Assembly: GCA_029204225.1 (NCBI GenBank)
Contig: CM055103.1
Location: 38,363,648 to 38,427,647 of the forward strand
DNA length: 64,000 nt
Reading direction: 5' to 3'
Origin: Diphasiastrum complanatum
Lineage: Eukaryota; Streptophyta; Lycopodiopsida; Lycopodiales; Lycopodiaceae
Each line of letters begins with the position of its first letter. The first letter of the stretch is position 1. The notes under the pieces are model-generated. The model saw only the letters and a list, made by a program, of their open reading frames with translations. It was not told the DNA's origin and searched no databases. Below, piece by piece: positions 22,614-34,901 of this stretch. The position numbers and the translations under genes are program-made.

Positions 22614-25600
22614 CTAAGGCTCGTCAGAGTCATGGTAGGATAAATCATCCGAATCTGTGGACTGCAGATCCCATGGGTCCGCAGATGAATCGGAACTGGA
22701 GGGAGCCATATGTCGTGGTGTGGCCCTGGCTCTGCTGCGTGCTCTGGATCCCTGCTGTGTGCACTGGCTCTGGACCACCCCCCTCTCCCTGCCTCTACCT
22801 CTGCCTCTGCCTCTGCCTCTGCCTCTCTCCCCTCCTCTGGCCCCCATCTTGCTGCCCCCAAGCCCTGTGTCTACTCCGTCGTGCCTGTGTGTCAGGTGGC
22901 CGTAACCCTACGCCCTGGGATGGCCCTACCCACTGTGATGATGCCTGGCCGACGACTGCCTGTGATGCTCCACTCCTGTCTACAAAAAGAGTACTCAGCC
23001 CCCCCCTCCTAGAACCTCTAGGTCTCCCCCTAGGCCTACGTGCAGGAATGGCTGGCTCCTCCTCTGTCTCTGCATCAGGGTCCACTAGCAGGTCAGCCAG
23101 GTCATCCCCCTGTGCCTCCGCCCACATCTCCTCGTCCTCCTCTGTATCTCCCTCAACCCACTCCTCCTCCTCCACATAGTGTGCCCCGAGCATCTCTCCA
23201 CCCTCCGAGACCTCGTCATCTCCCTCCTCAGCCCTCTCCCTCTGCCTCTCTGTCCTCCTCTGCTGCCGTAAAGCCCGTGCGTCAGCCTGTGCCTGTCTGT
23301 AGAGCTCTCTATGGATCTCATCATCCATCTCCTCCTGTGTGGGTGGTGCTCGAGGAGCAGCAACTATCGAATCCACCAAGCAAGTGTCGGGGTCCACCTG
23401 CAACCAAAAACAATACATTGTTGTTAGGCAGGTATTGTGCAACTCACTGCATATTTTGAAAGCAAATCAATTCACCAAAGCATACCAAGAAAAAAGGGGT
23501 GATGATGTGACTCACCTCGAGCATCTGACCCTCTCCTCGTGTGCGCCTCAGCATACGGCCGTTGGTGTTCACAAACACCAACCGCCTACACTGCTCGATG
23601 GACAACCTGTTCCTCTTCTGCGTGTGATACAAGGCCCAAGTGCTCCAATTCCGCTCACAAGCTCCTGCAGAACAGTCCTGTGCAAGGACTCTCTCAGCCA
23701 ATCGCCTCAGGTCACCTGTGCTGCGCCCGTGGATGCACCACCATGTAACGGGCCTCAGCTGATCCTCCCTCCGCCGACTCTGCTCTCCATCGAATGGAAA
23801 TTGGAAGCGCTCAAATGCGAGCAGCTGGCTTGCAATGTTGGCCAGCATCGGACCTATTGGCAAAAGGAAAAACATGGCACATGTAAGACCCCTCAAATTC
23901 AGACACTACCAATGAGTACAATACTGCAGTAACATTGCTACCAAATGATTTCTCACACGTACCTGGTCCGGGCCATACGCGCTCCGTGTACTCCACCCAT
24001 CCCCGGTGCAGCTCCGGATCGTCTCTCTCTCGTGTAGAGTGCCACAAGGGGTGTAACATGTGGGCTACGGCGTGGATGGGTCGGTGGAAGTAGTCCCATC
24101 TGGCCTCCCAGATGCGTGAGATCTCGCGCCTCCTGCAGCAGACAAATTACAACAATCACTAAGCCATAACATAAAAGAAACGCATCAGACTCGAGTGAGA
24201 AACAACAAACTAGACACTGAAGAGTCATACCTATGCTCGTCCAAGGCTGACAACAGAATCCCCTCGCCGATGCGCTCCATGAACTCGTAAATGAGACCGA
24301 GGGTGCACCCCTCACGGTCTACCAGACGCAGCACTCTGTAAATGGGTAGTAGGATCCCACTAATCTCCTCAGCAGCTCTCCAGAACTCGTCGCCGTACAC
24401 AGTGGACTGGAAAAATGCCGAATGGGGGAGGTCTGTAAAGTCCCGGAAGGCCACGCTGGAAACCATCCTCCGCAATGCATCCTTCACCACCACCAATCGC
24501 TCTAGCACCAAGAAGTAAAACGCAAAGTGTGTGGGTGCGGGCTTCTTCAGGTTTAGGGTGGAGAAGGTGCGGAACAGGGCCAACACACGCCTCTTCCTGG
24601 TGACAAAAGTGACCAGGCGCATGGCCGTAGAAGTGATCTGCAACACAAACACCTAGTAAGAAAGTTTAGACAGTAGTTGAGACGTGGTTAGCAGCATCGA
24701 AGGAAGAAAGCATAGCAAATAGAACAAACTATACCTCTCTGATCCATGGAAGCGCACATAGGTCATGGATGAGCAAGTCTATGCAATGTGCAGCACAGGG
24801 TGTCCACACAATGCTGGGGTGCTCCCTCATCATAATCTCGCCCATCTGCTTGCAGTTCAAGGCGTTGTCGGTGACAACCTGAACCACGTGCTCATCTCCG
24901 ATGTCAGCAATAACATCTCTAATGACCTTCCATATGAAATCGGCTGTGATGGCGTCACCACCTCGAGTGGCATCCACGCCACGTAGGAATACTGTGCCAA
25001 GCGGGCAAGAAACCAAGACATTGATGACGGATCGCCGACGAATGTCGGTCCATCCATCGCTCAGTATCGTGCATCCATACCTGTCACAAAACACCCATTA
25101 GCTACATGCAAAAATTACGGCACCAGTAAATCCTAAACACATGCAAAGAGATTACAAAGACAAATTACTTACTGCTGCCAAGCTGAGCGAATGGAACTCA
25201 ACTCCCGCGTGATGGTCTCCTCCTCCTGACAAAGCAACCTGCCTCGTAGTGCCTCTCGCCTGGGAGGTGTCCATGTAGCATCCACGGCCGCCATCTGTGC
25301 ACAGAACTCCCTGAACACCCAAGGGTCAGCAACAGCAAAGGCAATGCCGCACTCGTAAAAGAACTGGCCACACAGTCGAGTGCAACGGGCCTGCTGCTCT
25401 CTCTGCCAGCCGCATCGATCAAGGGTCTGCTGCTTGGGCCTAACCCCTCTCTGCTGTGTATATGGTGCTCGTGGTCTGGCATGCCCAACGGATGGCTGAT
25501 CTGTGGGTGTGTCACTCTCTCTGGCAACATCTGCCGAAGCATGTGGTGCATCTGCTGCCGAGGAGGAGGGTCGAGAAGCACCCGCTGCTGCTGAACCAAC

Positions 25601-26171
25601 ATGCTCATCTGATGGTCCTGCTGCTGCTGCGGATGGAACTGAAGGTGCTCTACTGGGCCTTGCACCTGAACCATGCTCTGCCCGTGCTGTACTGGGCCCT
25701 GCAGCTGTACCATGCTCTGCCCGTGATTTTACTGGGCCCTGCACCTGTACCATGCCCAACCCATGATGTACTACGCCCTGCAGCTATACCATGCCCTGCC
25801 CGTGATGTACTAGGCCCAATATCCATGGTAGGCCCTGCCTGTCTGCCTGTGAGCCCTCCTGCATGCCTACCTGTAGCTGCTCCTGCTGTCTTTCCCTGTC
25901 TAGAATCCTATGATGCAGTACCGGGCCCGTACATGGTAGACAACCTCTGCAGATCCTCATCAGAAATCCTGGGGCAATCAGATATGCCCAATGTCCGCCC
26001 ATCTGGCCCTCTGACCCGCAGCAAGTGAGCCCTAACCCTGGTGAGTGATCCCGTGAAGTGACCACCGCAATGCAAGCATCTCCATCTGCGGGTGCCTGAG
26101 CCATGGTGTGTGCCCACATCCCCGTCGGTAAGCTCAACCTCGGCCCAAAGGCCTCGGTCCCGCACTGGCAT
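22614..26171 (-). pseudogene. hAT transposase (BED finger, DUF659, hAT dimerisation), damaged
   Basis: Six coding exons on the minus strand, with consensus splice sites and matching phases: 26171-25173, 25080-24735, 24637-24231, 24132-23963, 23853-23516, and 23397 to a TAG at 22797-22795. Exon 1 encodes a BED-like zinc finger (RCLHCGGHFTGS...RVRAHLL). Exon 2 is DUF659: SDGWTD and VVTDNALN carry the first two catalytic Asp. Exon 4 has IWEARWDYFHRP. Exon 5 is the hAT dimerisation region, with CERNWSTWALYHT holding the catalytic Glu. Exon 1 has an in-frame stop at 25908-25910 and a frame change near 25725. In the last exon a TAG cuts a (GGCAGA)n run; another frame continues to an acidic tail ending at 22614. 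A possible 5' UTR intron ends just upstream of 26171. Catalytic residues survive, but the copy is probably inactive. Confidence 0.85.
25640..25835 (-). repeat. 36-bp coding minisatellite in transposase exon 1
   Basis: About five units of roughly 36 bp, reading on the minus strand as gggcagagcatggtacagct and gcagggcccagtacagca. They encode a 12-residue repeat of the type RAEHGTAAGPST. A 1-nt difference in one unit near 25725 accounts for the frame change of the transposase. Confidence 0.8.
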
Positions 26172-27039
26172 CGTATCAACACGACCCTAAACCTGCAAAC
26201 AACAAATAATCAGGCAAACGTTCAGTAGAAAAAAAAAATACATTGCATTGAACAACATTACCGAGCTCAAATAGAGCTCAAAATACCAGAGCATACATCA
26301 GAACGATTCCAGTTCACACATTATATCAAGTGCCAAAGAAGAACATGAGATTAGGGCGTGGGATAGAATAATTTCTGTATGAGGGATAACAGGCGACTGA
26401 CGTTAGCGTCGGAGTCCGTGCAGGCATAAAGGAGTGCAGTGTGGGCCTAAACCGCGCCCCTAGCAGATGTTTGCACGATGGTCCACGTCTAAACCCTAAA
26501 AAGTATGGAATCAAGGCATGAAAATTGAAATTTGTGATACGAACGTAGACGGGCGGAACGGAGGTCATAGGAGTCTGTGCAAGCATGTGGAAATGCATTC
26601 TAGGCTCAGACATCACCTCACTCGGTTTCCAACAAGCCATTCTGTGAAAATGGCCAAAATACACAAGCATTTGGAATGTGGTGTTCAAATCTCGCTAGGC
26701 GTGTCGTGACGGCTGAAACTGATGCTGTAAAAATCACTGTGGGCGTGAAGAAAGGTGGTCTAGAGCCAGACTACGCTCGATTTGGTTGCCTACAGCTCAA
26801 TGTCAACAATTGCAAAAAATCAAGCCTACACTTACCAAATATCAAAATTTGGTCGTTTCGCTCTCCACGAAGCTCAGACCCACCCGGCACCGTGCACACC
26901 AACTCCGTATCGTCGAGTAGATGTCTGCCAAGTATTCACTTGCGAAGATTGGACGCCCATGGCTCTCAGAAAAAAAATTTGCCTCCTCCACTACTGGCGC
27001 GGTTCTGTGCACGAGGAGGAGGCCGAAAATCGGGTTTTT

Positions 27040-27150
27040 TTTTTTTTTTTTTTTGCGATTCTGTCCACGATTCGCTGCAACGAATCGCGATTCGCAGAAT
27101 CGCGATTCCCGAATCGCGAAGCTGGCGAATCGCGATTCGTTGCAACTATG
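27040..27150 (-). repeat. Right TIR and subterminal motif cluster of the hAT element
   Basis: Mirror of the left end: gaatcgcgattcg occurs repeatedly between 27086 and 27140, ending in the TIR TGCAACTATG. It is preceded by a T run at about 27037-27055. Confidence 0.85.
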
Positions 27151-27158
27151 GTTTGAAG

Positions 27159-27649
27159 TCATTCACGAGTTGAAAATATGTAACCTTTTCTTGGCTTCTA
27201 TTTTCTTGAAATTCTACAAATACTCGATTGCCTTGGCTTGTCTTTTATTGATGGGTCCTGGCTTTGTTAGTCTCATTCTAAGGGGTCTATAGGTGTGATT
27301 ACTTTCATAAAGAATTGACAATTGCCATGCGTGACAATATTCCCTTGCTTTGAAATTCACACCCGTCTTTCTTTTATGCATAATTGAGACCTTTCACAGC
27401 AGTTTGGTTTGTGAAATATAGATTTGTGTTGAGTTTATAAATAGATCATGCCACTTATTCACAAAGGAGGGGCAAAAAAGGACTTGTTCCTGCTTTGCAA
27501 ATAAGAGGTCTTTGAGTTGAAATCCATCCTTTATTTGCAAGTTGGGGCAAAAACAAGCCCCGCCTATGATTTTCAAATTAGAGGTTTTTTAAAATTAGCC
27601 TCTTATTTGTAAAAGACTGTCGTAGAGGGAGGAGGGAGTGGGAGTTCCC
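27159..27649. other. No gene recognised
   Basis: Sequence between the hAT element and a tandem duplication. It shows short words such as tttgcaaat and gcaagttggggcaaaa that reappear in that duplication, but no coding motif. Confidence 0.5.
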
Positions 27650-27790
27650 TTTATTGCAAATTGAGGGAGGGTATTTACTTGCCTTTTACTAGCAAAGCAT
27701 AGGTAGAAAAAAGCTCACTTTTATTTGCAAATTGAGGGTGGGTTTTTACTTGCTTTTTACAAGCAAAGCATAGGTAGAAAAAAGCTCACT
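27650..27790 (+). repeat. 70-bp tandem duplication
   Basis: Units 27650-27720 and 27721-27790 share attgcaaattgaggg, ttacttgc, agcaaagcataggtagaaaa and aagctcact with few differences. Confidence 0.92.
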
Positions 27791-28420
27791 GTTTTTGTTT
27801 ATCAAATTAGAGGCAATTTTTTTTATCGGTTGCTTTTCCTTCTCATCCTTCATTTGCAAACGGAAGTAGGAAAAGTTCTACATTTTATTATCATAAAACA
27901 GACGAGATTACATCCATTGATTAAAATAAGTGTTTTGAATTTGACAAACCAATAACTATTTCTAAAAAAATATTTACAAGATAAAATATAAAATACCAAA
28001 ATAAATTCTAACATGTATTTATACCATAATCAAATGTTTTTTACACCTAATGAACTTTTTTGCAAGATAAAAAATTACTAAAACAAATTTCAGGATGTAT
28101 CATGTCAAATTTTAAATTATATTATTCAATATTTAGTAAAAATAAATGCTCTTAAAAGATGATACAAGTTCATAACATGCAAAATTTGTAAATAGTATCA
28201 TGCATATTATTGCAAATCTCTTATATACATTTGATTTTATCATTCAATATAAGATATTACATATATAAGTTTAAATTACTAGATTTTTTTATTATGTACT
28301 TTTGTGCAAATAACACAAGCATATCATGTTAAAAGAAAAGCTATTTTGACACATTTGAGAACCAAATTCTGAGTGACAACATTATTTCGGAATATTTATT
28401 TCAACCAACCAACATAGTAA
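27791..28420. other. Very AT-rich stretch without genes
   Basis: Long runs of A/T with no frame longer than about 75 codons and no recognised motif. Confidence 0.6.
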
Positions 28421-28596
28421 GCCGACGTGCCAAGTAAAACAACTAAAAAGAAAATTTACAGCCTTTAAAGATAGCACGCCGACGTGCTATATGAAATGAG
28501 AATTTTATTTTTGCAACCAACCAAGATAACATGCCGACGTGCTATATGAAATGAGAAGATTTTTGTGCAGCCAACCCAGATAACACGCTGACGTGC
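28421..28596 (+). repeat. Four-fold array around GCCGACGTGC, ~55-bp period
   Basis: gccgacgtgc stands at 28421-28430, 28478-28487 and 28533-28542, and as gctgacgtgc at 28587-28596. Flanks such as tatatgaaatgagaa and gcaaccaaccaagataac recur with them. The core GACGTGC resembles ACGT-type bZIP sites. Confidence 0.88.
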
Positions 28597-28839
28597 TATT
28601 TGGATTGGTTGCACAAAAAAAAAAAATTCCAACATGCTGTTTGGGTTGGTTGCAAAAAAAAAAAATTAATTTGAATTTTATTTTAACTTAGTGGGATCTT
28701 TAACTATGTACCAAACCACATTCTTAATAATAAACATTGAAGTAGTAGCATAAAAAGGGTGGCACACTAGGTGCTATCTTTTTGTTGAATGATGGCAAAA
28801 AGAAACTCACAAAACTCGCAAAAAATTTACTCGCAAAAT

Positions 28840-29210
28840 GTCAAGGCTCGTATCATGGCTTTTCAGCAAGCAAGATACTATTTCACTATCATCAATTGAA
28901 TCTGAGTACAAGGCCTTGACATCAACATGCAAGGTCTTATGGCTCAGAAAGGCTTTTGGTGGAGCTTCAAGTCATGGAGTCTGAGAAAGTTCCATGGATA
29001 TATTGTGACAACCAATCAGCACAATTACTTGCCACTAATCCTACATTCCAACAAGCATATCGAGATTACTCATCATTTTGTGAGGGAGAAGGTGCAAGCT
29101 AAAAAGATTAAATTCCATCATGTGCCATCATCGGATTGCTTAGCTAATTTGCTTACTAAATCCTTGCGTAAGGATTCTGTTGTTAAGCCAAGATCATTAC
29201 TTGAGTAATT
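28840..29210 (+). pseudogene. Ty1/copia RNase H relic (end of pol)
   Basis: In shifting frames: SIESEYKALTS, then a damaged CDNQSA segment, then HIEITHHFVREKVQAKKIKF, HVPSSDCLANLLTKSL and a stop at about 29206. These are the closing motifs of copia RNase H. Only this end is left; no reverse transcriptase precedes it. The following gtgtgataaatgac near 29217 may be the start of a copia LTR. Confidence 0.85.
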
Positions 29211-29614
29211 GAGGAGTGTGATAAATGACAATTCTAGCTTGGTTTGTAAAATAATTTTTTGATGTACATTGTAATTCACACATGAGAAACCAAATTGCCA
29301 CTAGCCTAGGTAGGTTAGATCTCAATCATAGGGATTAGTTAGGTTAGTTGGTCATGATTCCTAAATTATAGGACCAAACTCCTCAAATCAAAGAGGTAGA
29401 TGAGTAACCTAACTACTAAGTTGGCAAACCTAAACCTACTAACACATGCTGCCAACAAAAAGTATGATCCATATCATACTTTGATTTGATCATTCCATTG
29501 AGGCAAGATTAAAATTTGAGAGCTTTTTGACTATCTCGAGTTTTTCCCTCATTTGTGTGTTGATCTTATGATGCAATTGTAAAATAAAATTGATTAGGAT
29601 AATTCTCTATACAA
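29211..29614. other. Possible copia LTR remnant; no gene
   Basis: About 400 bp directly after the copia RNase H end. It is where a 3' LTR would lie, and it begins near TGATAAATGA, but no second copy is present to confirm it. Confidence 0.35.
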
Positions 29615-29885
29615 TTACCAATAATCTCCACAAAAATAGACACCATCCTTAAAATGGTGGAATCGGTTTGCATCCATCACGCTGATCTCACGCCCCATCG
29701 TTCTGAAATGATCTTTCTGGCATTGTGGTAGTCACAGCACATGCCAAGATTCTTCTTGATGAGGATAGTGTCCCAGGAGGCATGCTGATTAGCCCAAAAG
29801 CAAGGCCAGCTCCTCGCTGTGTTTGCACAAAGCAATCTCCTCTTCATCATCCAGCACAAATCTCAAATCAAGTATACACCCATTA
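29615..29885 (-). pseudogene. DYW-domain fragment, inverted relative to the PPR genes
   Basis: Read on the minus strand from 29885: LRFVLDDEEE, CKHSEELA (the HSE of the deaminase active site), [45 protein letters not shown] and GDYW, followed by TAA at 29617-29615. This is the C-terminal half of a DYW cytidine-deaminase domain. It carries a 1-nt deletion within the normal LAIAFGL segment, and Tyr replaces the second zinc-ligand Cys of CxDCH. No PPR motifs precede it on the same strand. Wording such as ISMPPGT..LIKKN is close to the remnant in paralog C. Confidence 0.88.
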
Positions 29886-29889
29886 GAAA

Positions 29890-30540
29890 AGAACCAATCA
29901 TATCTGTAGTGACATAAAGAAAACATACTCCATTCTCCATTCCCATCAATTTCCTCACTCTCATAGGCATGCTCATAAGCCTCGTAATCAATGTTATCAT
30001 CTTAAAAGTTGTTTTGCACCATAATCATGTCGTCTTTTAAGTTCCTCAAGATCATAGAATTGATTCATGGGCTCCTATTGATCTCCAGTTCCACATTGCA
30101 TCTTGTGTTGCTCATCCACACTTATCGTACAGACTAGTCTTCAGTTTCAAATTGGAATTGACCTTGACCTTGACCTTGACATTCATCGTCGTTGGACTCT
30201 AGTTCATCTTGACCATCGAATGATTCAATTGCATCATTTGCAGACCAACCTTCCATGACTTGTTCATTTAGATCATCGTATTGTTGGTCGTCATTGAAAT
30301 TTTTAGATTAGTGGTCTAGTAGAGAATCGTCTTGAAACTTATAAGTTTCATCAGCAGATTCATCACCTTGGTCATAATCTTTAGTGTAATCTTCACTTTA
30401 TCCCAACGGCCTTCCATGACATTATTAGAACTATCTTCGCAATGTGAGTGGTTGTGATCTTCTTGTTCATAATTCCAATCCATTGGAATATTAGGGATTC
30501 CATTGGATCAGCTTTTGTGAGTAGCACCCTCCAATTGCTA
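29890..30540 (-). pseudogene. Decayed acidic, low-complexity reading frame
   Basis: Minus-strand sequence reads as very acidic, Asp/Glu/Asn/Gln-rich peptides broken by stops (NNVMEGRWDK, DDQQYDDLNEQVMEGWSAND, FDGQDELESNDDEC, then a GQGQGQ run from a ttgacc hexamer repeat at about 30150-30180). VMEGxW occurs twice, hinting at internal duplication. I do not recognise it. It could be an acidic tail of a transposon protein. Confidence 0.3.
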
Positions 30541-30547
30541 TGCTTTT

Positions 30548-30922
30548 ATGTCCATTTTTGGCGGCCGAGAACTTCGATTTTGTGAGGAGCTTAAACTCTC
30601 GTTCCAACACTTTCTTGATCGCTATTTCGCGCTATCCACCCCAAACGGCCAGGTTTCAATCTATGCGACAGATCAAGGCTTACAATGTCACCATCCTTGC
30701 AGCTCGCGGCTAACAGCAGCCACAGGTCGCGCATCAACCCAACTAGAAACAGGCCTTCGGATTCATGCTTCAATTTCAGAATGTGCACAACAGCAGCAGG
30801 AGTTGTGTCTCCACAGCCGTTTCTTCCATATCACCCACAAACAACAAGACACAATTGAGTTTTGCGAACAAAATACAGAAATTGTGCGTTTTGTATCCAG
30901 CACTGCACTTTTTCTTTTGTGA
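30548..30922 (+). other. Open frame of 124 codons, unrecognised
   Basis: An uninterrupted plus-strand frame ending 40 bp before the start of paralog B. It is rich in Ser, His, Cys and Gln (AQQQQELC), with no known domain. It may simply be 5' flank of paralog B. Confidence 0.2.
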
Positions 30923-30961
30923 TTGGAAGTCATCCCAAGCAGAAACCAAAGCTCAGCCTGC

Positions 30962-33900
30962 ATGGCATTAACAACACCAATAGCAATGGCAATCGCAGGA
31001 GGAGGCCTTTGTTGCAGCCCTAATGATCGGTGTTGTCATCATCACGTCTTCTGTTTTGATCATTCTCCTATTCCTTATCAATCTCTAACCCTTTTCTGCC
31101 CCCGTCTCATCCTCGGAGCCTCAAAGGAATACGTGCTCTCATTTTCTTCTACTTCCCTCACTTGTCCTCCTACTAGCGCTCGACCTCGGATGGCCATGGG
31201 GCGAGGAATCCGGATGGCAAGTAGCTTGGAGGAGGACCGTGAGAGTTTGGCTTTGCTTTGTTTTCTTTGATGTTGCTACTTCTCCTTTTTCTTCTTCTTG
31301 TGAATTTAAACTTGTTATCCGTGATAGAATTAGGACTAATTCCCCTGGCTGCGTGTGTTTATGTTACTCTGTTGTTTTGATGTGCCGCTGCTGATGGGTT
31401 GGCTATGTATGGATAGGATCGCAGACCAAGCAGCCAGAATAGAAGGGCTTTGGAAGCAGTTCTTTCGCGATCCTTCGCAGTGGTGGGACAAAAGGTTTGA
31501 TAAGGTAGATTTGCTCTTTTTTGGGTTTTTAAAAGAATTACATTCAGTGAGTGACATTCCGTGTGGCAGGATGCTTTAGATCATGGCTCTCATGAGCTTT
31601 GCTTGATGCCCGCTTGGGTTGCACAGGGAGGTCCGGAAGCCCCCGATTTCGAACACAAAACTACTGGGAAGGCGTTATGGATGAATGATAGGTTTAGGCC
31701 CTCTTGGCTACAAGCAAAGCTTGCTACTCTCTACTCAGCACAATTTGCTTTCAACCTTCACACCTGTATTACACTCAACTCGCGTTTCCCAATCACTTTG
31801 ACCGACCTCTTAAACCCTAAACCCAGGCCAGCCCAACCCATTAAATGACTCTGATCTTCTTAATCTCGCTTTGTCACGCAGGCCAAGCATCTTTGAAAAC
31901 AACGCAACTTTGGGAGGAGTTCTTCTCAGATCCTTCGCAGTGGTGGGACAATAGGAGTGATAAGAAGGTGAAACTGCTGGTATGAGAATCCCATGGAATT
32001 CATACATTCACGTTTCAATTCATTCAAGCGCTATAATGGACTAGTGCTTTGGCTGCTTAGATTTGTGTAATAGGTCTTGCAGTTGGTGGTCCAAGGTCTA
32101 GCCATGCTTTGATGATTGCAAATCTATTCTATTCCAAATTCCAACATCTGTGATCAATTCTAGTACCTTGTCAGAGGCCGTCTACTCTATTCCCAGATTT
32201 GTGATCATTCTAGTAGGTTTGTTGGAACCTATGGCTCCTGAGGTTGCGTGCTCATATCTCTTTTCAGAAAAATCCGAAGTTTCCCGACTTCACACATAAG
32301 ACCAGAAAGGAGGCATTATGGATTGAAAATCGGTTGAATCCTCCCTGGGTTCATGCCAAGCTAGCTGCCATGGTACAATGTCAAGAACAGGGGCAATCTG
32401 GTTTTTCAACACCTGAAGTCTCCGGTATGTTTCTGTATTTGCCATGCTCTCTTTTATTTGCCAGCCTTGGCTGGCTGAGAGGAGAGATGAATTTCCAGAG
32501 ATGTTGAAAGCTACATCTACATTCCTTATTCATGTTTTGCCAAAGTTCCGATGCATGGCATACAGGCAGAGTAGTGAGGATGGAACAGCTCTGGCAGGAA
32601 TTTTTCTCGGATCCATCGCAGTGGTGGGACAACAGATTTACTAAGGTGTGGTTACCCATCTTAAGCCCATTCAATATGACTTGTAAATTCAGGCTGTGAG
32701 TATGGGCTTGGACTTATTCAGATTTAAGTTATTTTGGCTAATCACTTTTGAGTTGAAAAGTTTTAATTGGTGCTAGGGTTATGTGTATGAGGCTGATCTG
32801 TTTTGGTAGTCATCTATCTGTGATCTGTGTACTGTTATGCAGAAAAGTCCAAAATACCCGGACTTTAAACATAAAAGGACACTTGAGGGCCTATGGGTGG
32901 ATGGTTGGCTGAACCCCTCCTGGGTTAAAGCAAAGATCGCCACTATGGCTTTGGATATACAATTTATGGAGGGATTGAGATCACGGTATTTTCTTGATCT
33001 GATTGTGGAATGTGGATCTGGAGGCTATGGTCTGACAATACGTCTTCTTTGTTATCGGTCATTTAAAATCGACACTAGCTCAAATTTCCTATGAATCATA
33101 TGAATCATGCAGGGTCCCCAACTCCTTTTGCAATGGTGATAAGGTGAGCAAACTCTGTCAGGAGGAACGATTAAAAGAGGGACTACATATGTTGAAGCTT
33201 ATGGTCCACCAAACTAATAAAGTTCCAATCAGCATCTATGTTTGCCTTTTGAAGGGGTGTGCCAGAGGGAAAGCCCTGGAGGAGGGCAAAGAAGTGCATG
33301 CCCTTATAGTCCACAGTAAACTTGATTCAAACATTTTCTTAGCAAACAACCTTGTTGACATGTACTCCAAGTGTGGCAGTGTGTCGGATGCACACAAAGT
33401 ATTCAGCACAATGCCCCAACACAACGTGTTTTCATGGACTGCTATCATCTCAGCATATGCTGATAGCGGACAAGGTGTGGAAGCTATCAATATGTTTCAG
33501 GAAATGCAAGAGACAGGCATAGCGCCAGACAAGGTTGCATTTGTTGTTGTCCTAAAAGTGTGCGCCAGAATTACAGCCCTGGAGCAGGGCAAGCAGCTTC
33601 ACTCTGACATCATAAGAAGAGGCTTTGAGTCGGATTTGATTGTAGCGAACACCCTTGTTGACATGTATGCAAAATGCGGATGCACAGAGGACGCCCGTGA
33701 ACTGTTCAACAACATGGGCGAACGAGATGTGGTTTCGTGGAATGTGATGATTGCGGGATATGCACAGAATGGGCTCGGCAAGGAGGCTCTTGCGCTGTAT
33801 GAGCAAATGAAGCAGGAAGGTGTGCATCCAGACAATGTGACGTTTGTTGTGCTCCTAAAAGCATGTGCCAGCATTGCATCCCTGGAACAGGGCAAGCAGC

Positions 33901-34901
33901 TCCACTTGCAAATCATAAAGAGAGGCTTTGAGTCAGATGTGAGTGTACGGAACACCCTTGTTGACATGTATGCAAAATGCGGGTGCCTACAGGATGCACG
34001 TGAACTGTTCAACAATGTGAGCGAACGAAATGTGGTTTTGTGGAATGTGATGATTACAGGATATGCACAGAATGGGCTTGGCAAGGAGGCCCTGGCTATG
34101 TATGAGCAAATGCAGCAGGAAGGAGTTCAGCCAAACAAGGTCACATTTGTTGTTCTCCTAAACTCATGTGCCAGCATTGCAGCCCTGCAACAGGGCAAGC
34201 AGCTCCACTCGCACATTATAAAGAGAGGCTTTGAGTCGGATGTGATTGTACAGAGCACCCTTGTTGACATGTATGCAAAATGCGGATGTACAAAGGACGC
34301 CCGTGAATTGTTCAACAACATGAGCGAACGAGATGTGGTTTCGTGGAACGTGATGATTGCGGGATATGCACAGAATGGGCTTGGCAAGGAGGCCCTTGCT
34401 CTCTATGAACAAATGAAGCAGGAAGGCGTGCAGCCAAACAATGTCACGTGTATTTGTGTTCTTTCTGCATGCAGCCATTCTGGCCTAGTAGATGAAGGTC
34501 GTCAACTCTTTGATTCCATGTGTAAAAATCTTGGTGTTACACCAACCTTGGAACACTATGCATGTATGGTAGATCTTCTAGGCCGTACAGGGTGCCTGGT
34601 TGATGCTGAGGATCTCATTATGAAATTGCCAAATCAGCCTGATAGTTTGGTTTGGAGGACTTTGCTTGGTGCTGCTAGAAATTATGGCCATGTGGAAATA
34701 GGAAGACGTGCCTTTGATTGTGTTGTGAAGTTAGAACCAGAAAATGCCTCAGCTTATGTGCTGCTATCAAACATTTATGCAGCTGCTGGTAGGATGGATG
34801 AGGTAGCAAAGATAAGAAACGAAATGAAGCACATAGGTGTAAAAAAGTGCGGGGGTGCAGCTGGATTGAAGTTGATAACCAAGTGCCTGCCTTTGTCATA
34901 G
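30962..34901 (+). CDS. PDF-PPR fusion protein, paralog B (eight exons)
   Basis: Exons: 30962-31238, 31425-31504, 31627-31765, 31882-31967, 32268-32424, 32566-32645, 32843-32985, 33113-34901; one joined frame of 916 residues. Internal exon lengths (80, 139, 86, 157, 80) equal those of paralog A, and the introns are also similar, so the copies are recent. The N-terminus is longer than in A. The three PDF motifs are complete (DPSQWWDKRFDK; DPSQWWDNRSDKK; DPSQWWDNRFTK, each with its PDF..HK half in the next exon). The PPR part begins at about residue 322 with PLS triplets such as VVSWNVMIAGYAQNG and TLVDMYAKCG, followed by E motifs (HYACMVDLLGR, ASAYVLLSNIY). A 1-nt deletion near 34841-34846 shifts the frame at the E/E+ border, so the last ~20 residues are out of frame. 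Likely organellar; function inferred from families. Confidence 0.8.

Noticed and set aside
22559-23459. Plus-strand Pro/Leu/Cys-rich frames (e.g. 22559-23179 and 23040-23459) in the hAT element
   Set aside because: They are antisense to the last exon of the transposase, whose composition explains them.
25456-26028. 190-codon plus-strand frame in the hAT element
   Set aside because: Antisense of transposase exon 1 and its minisatellite.
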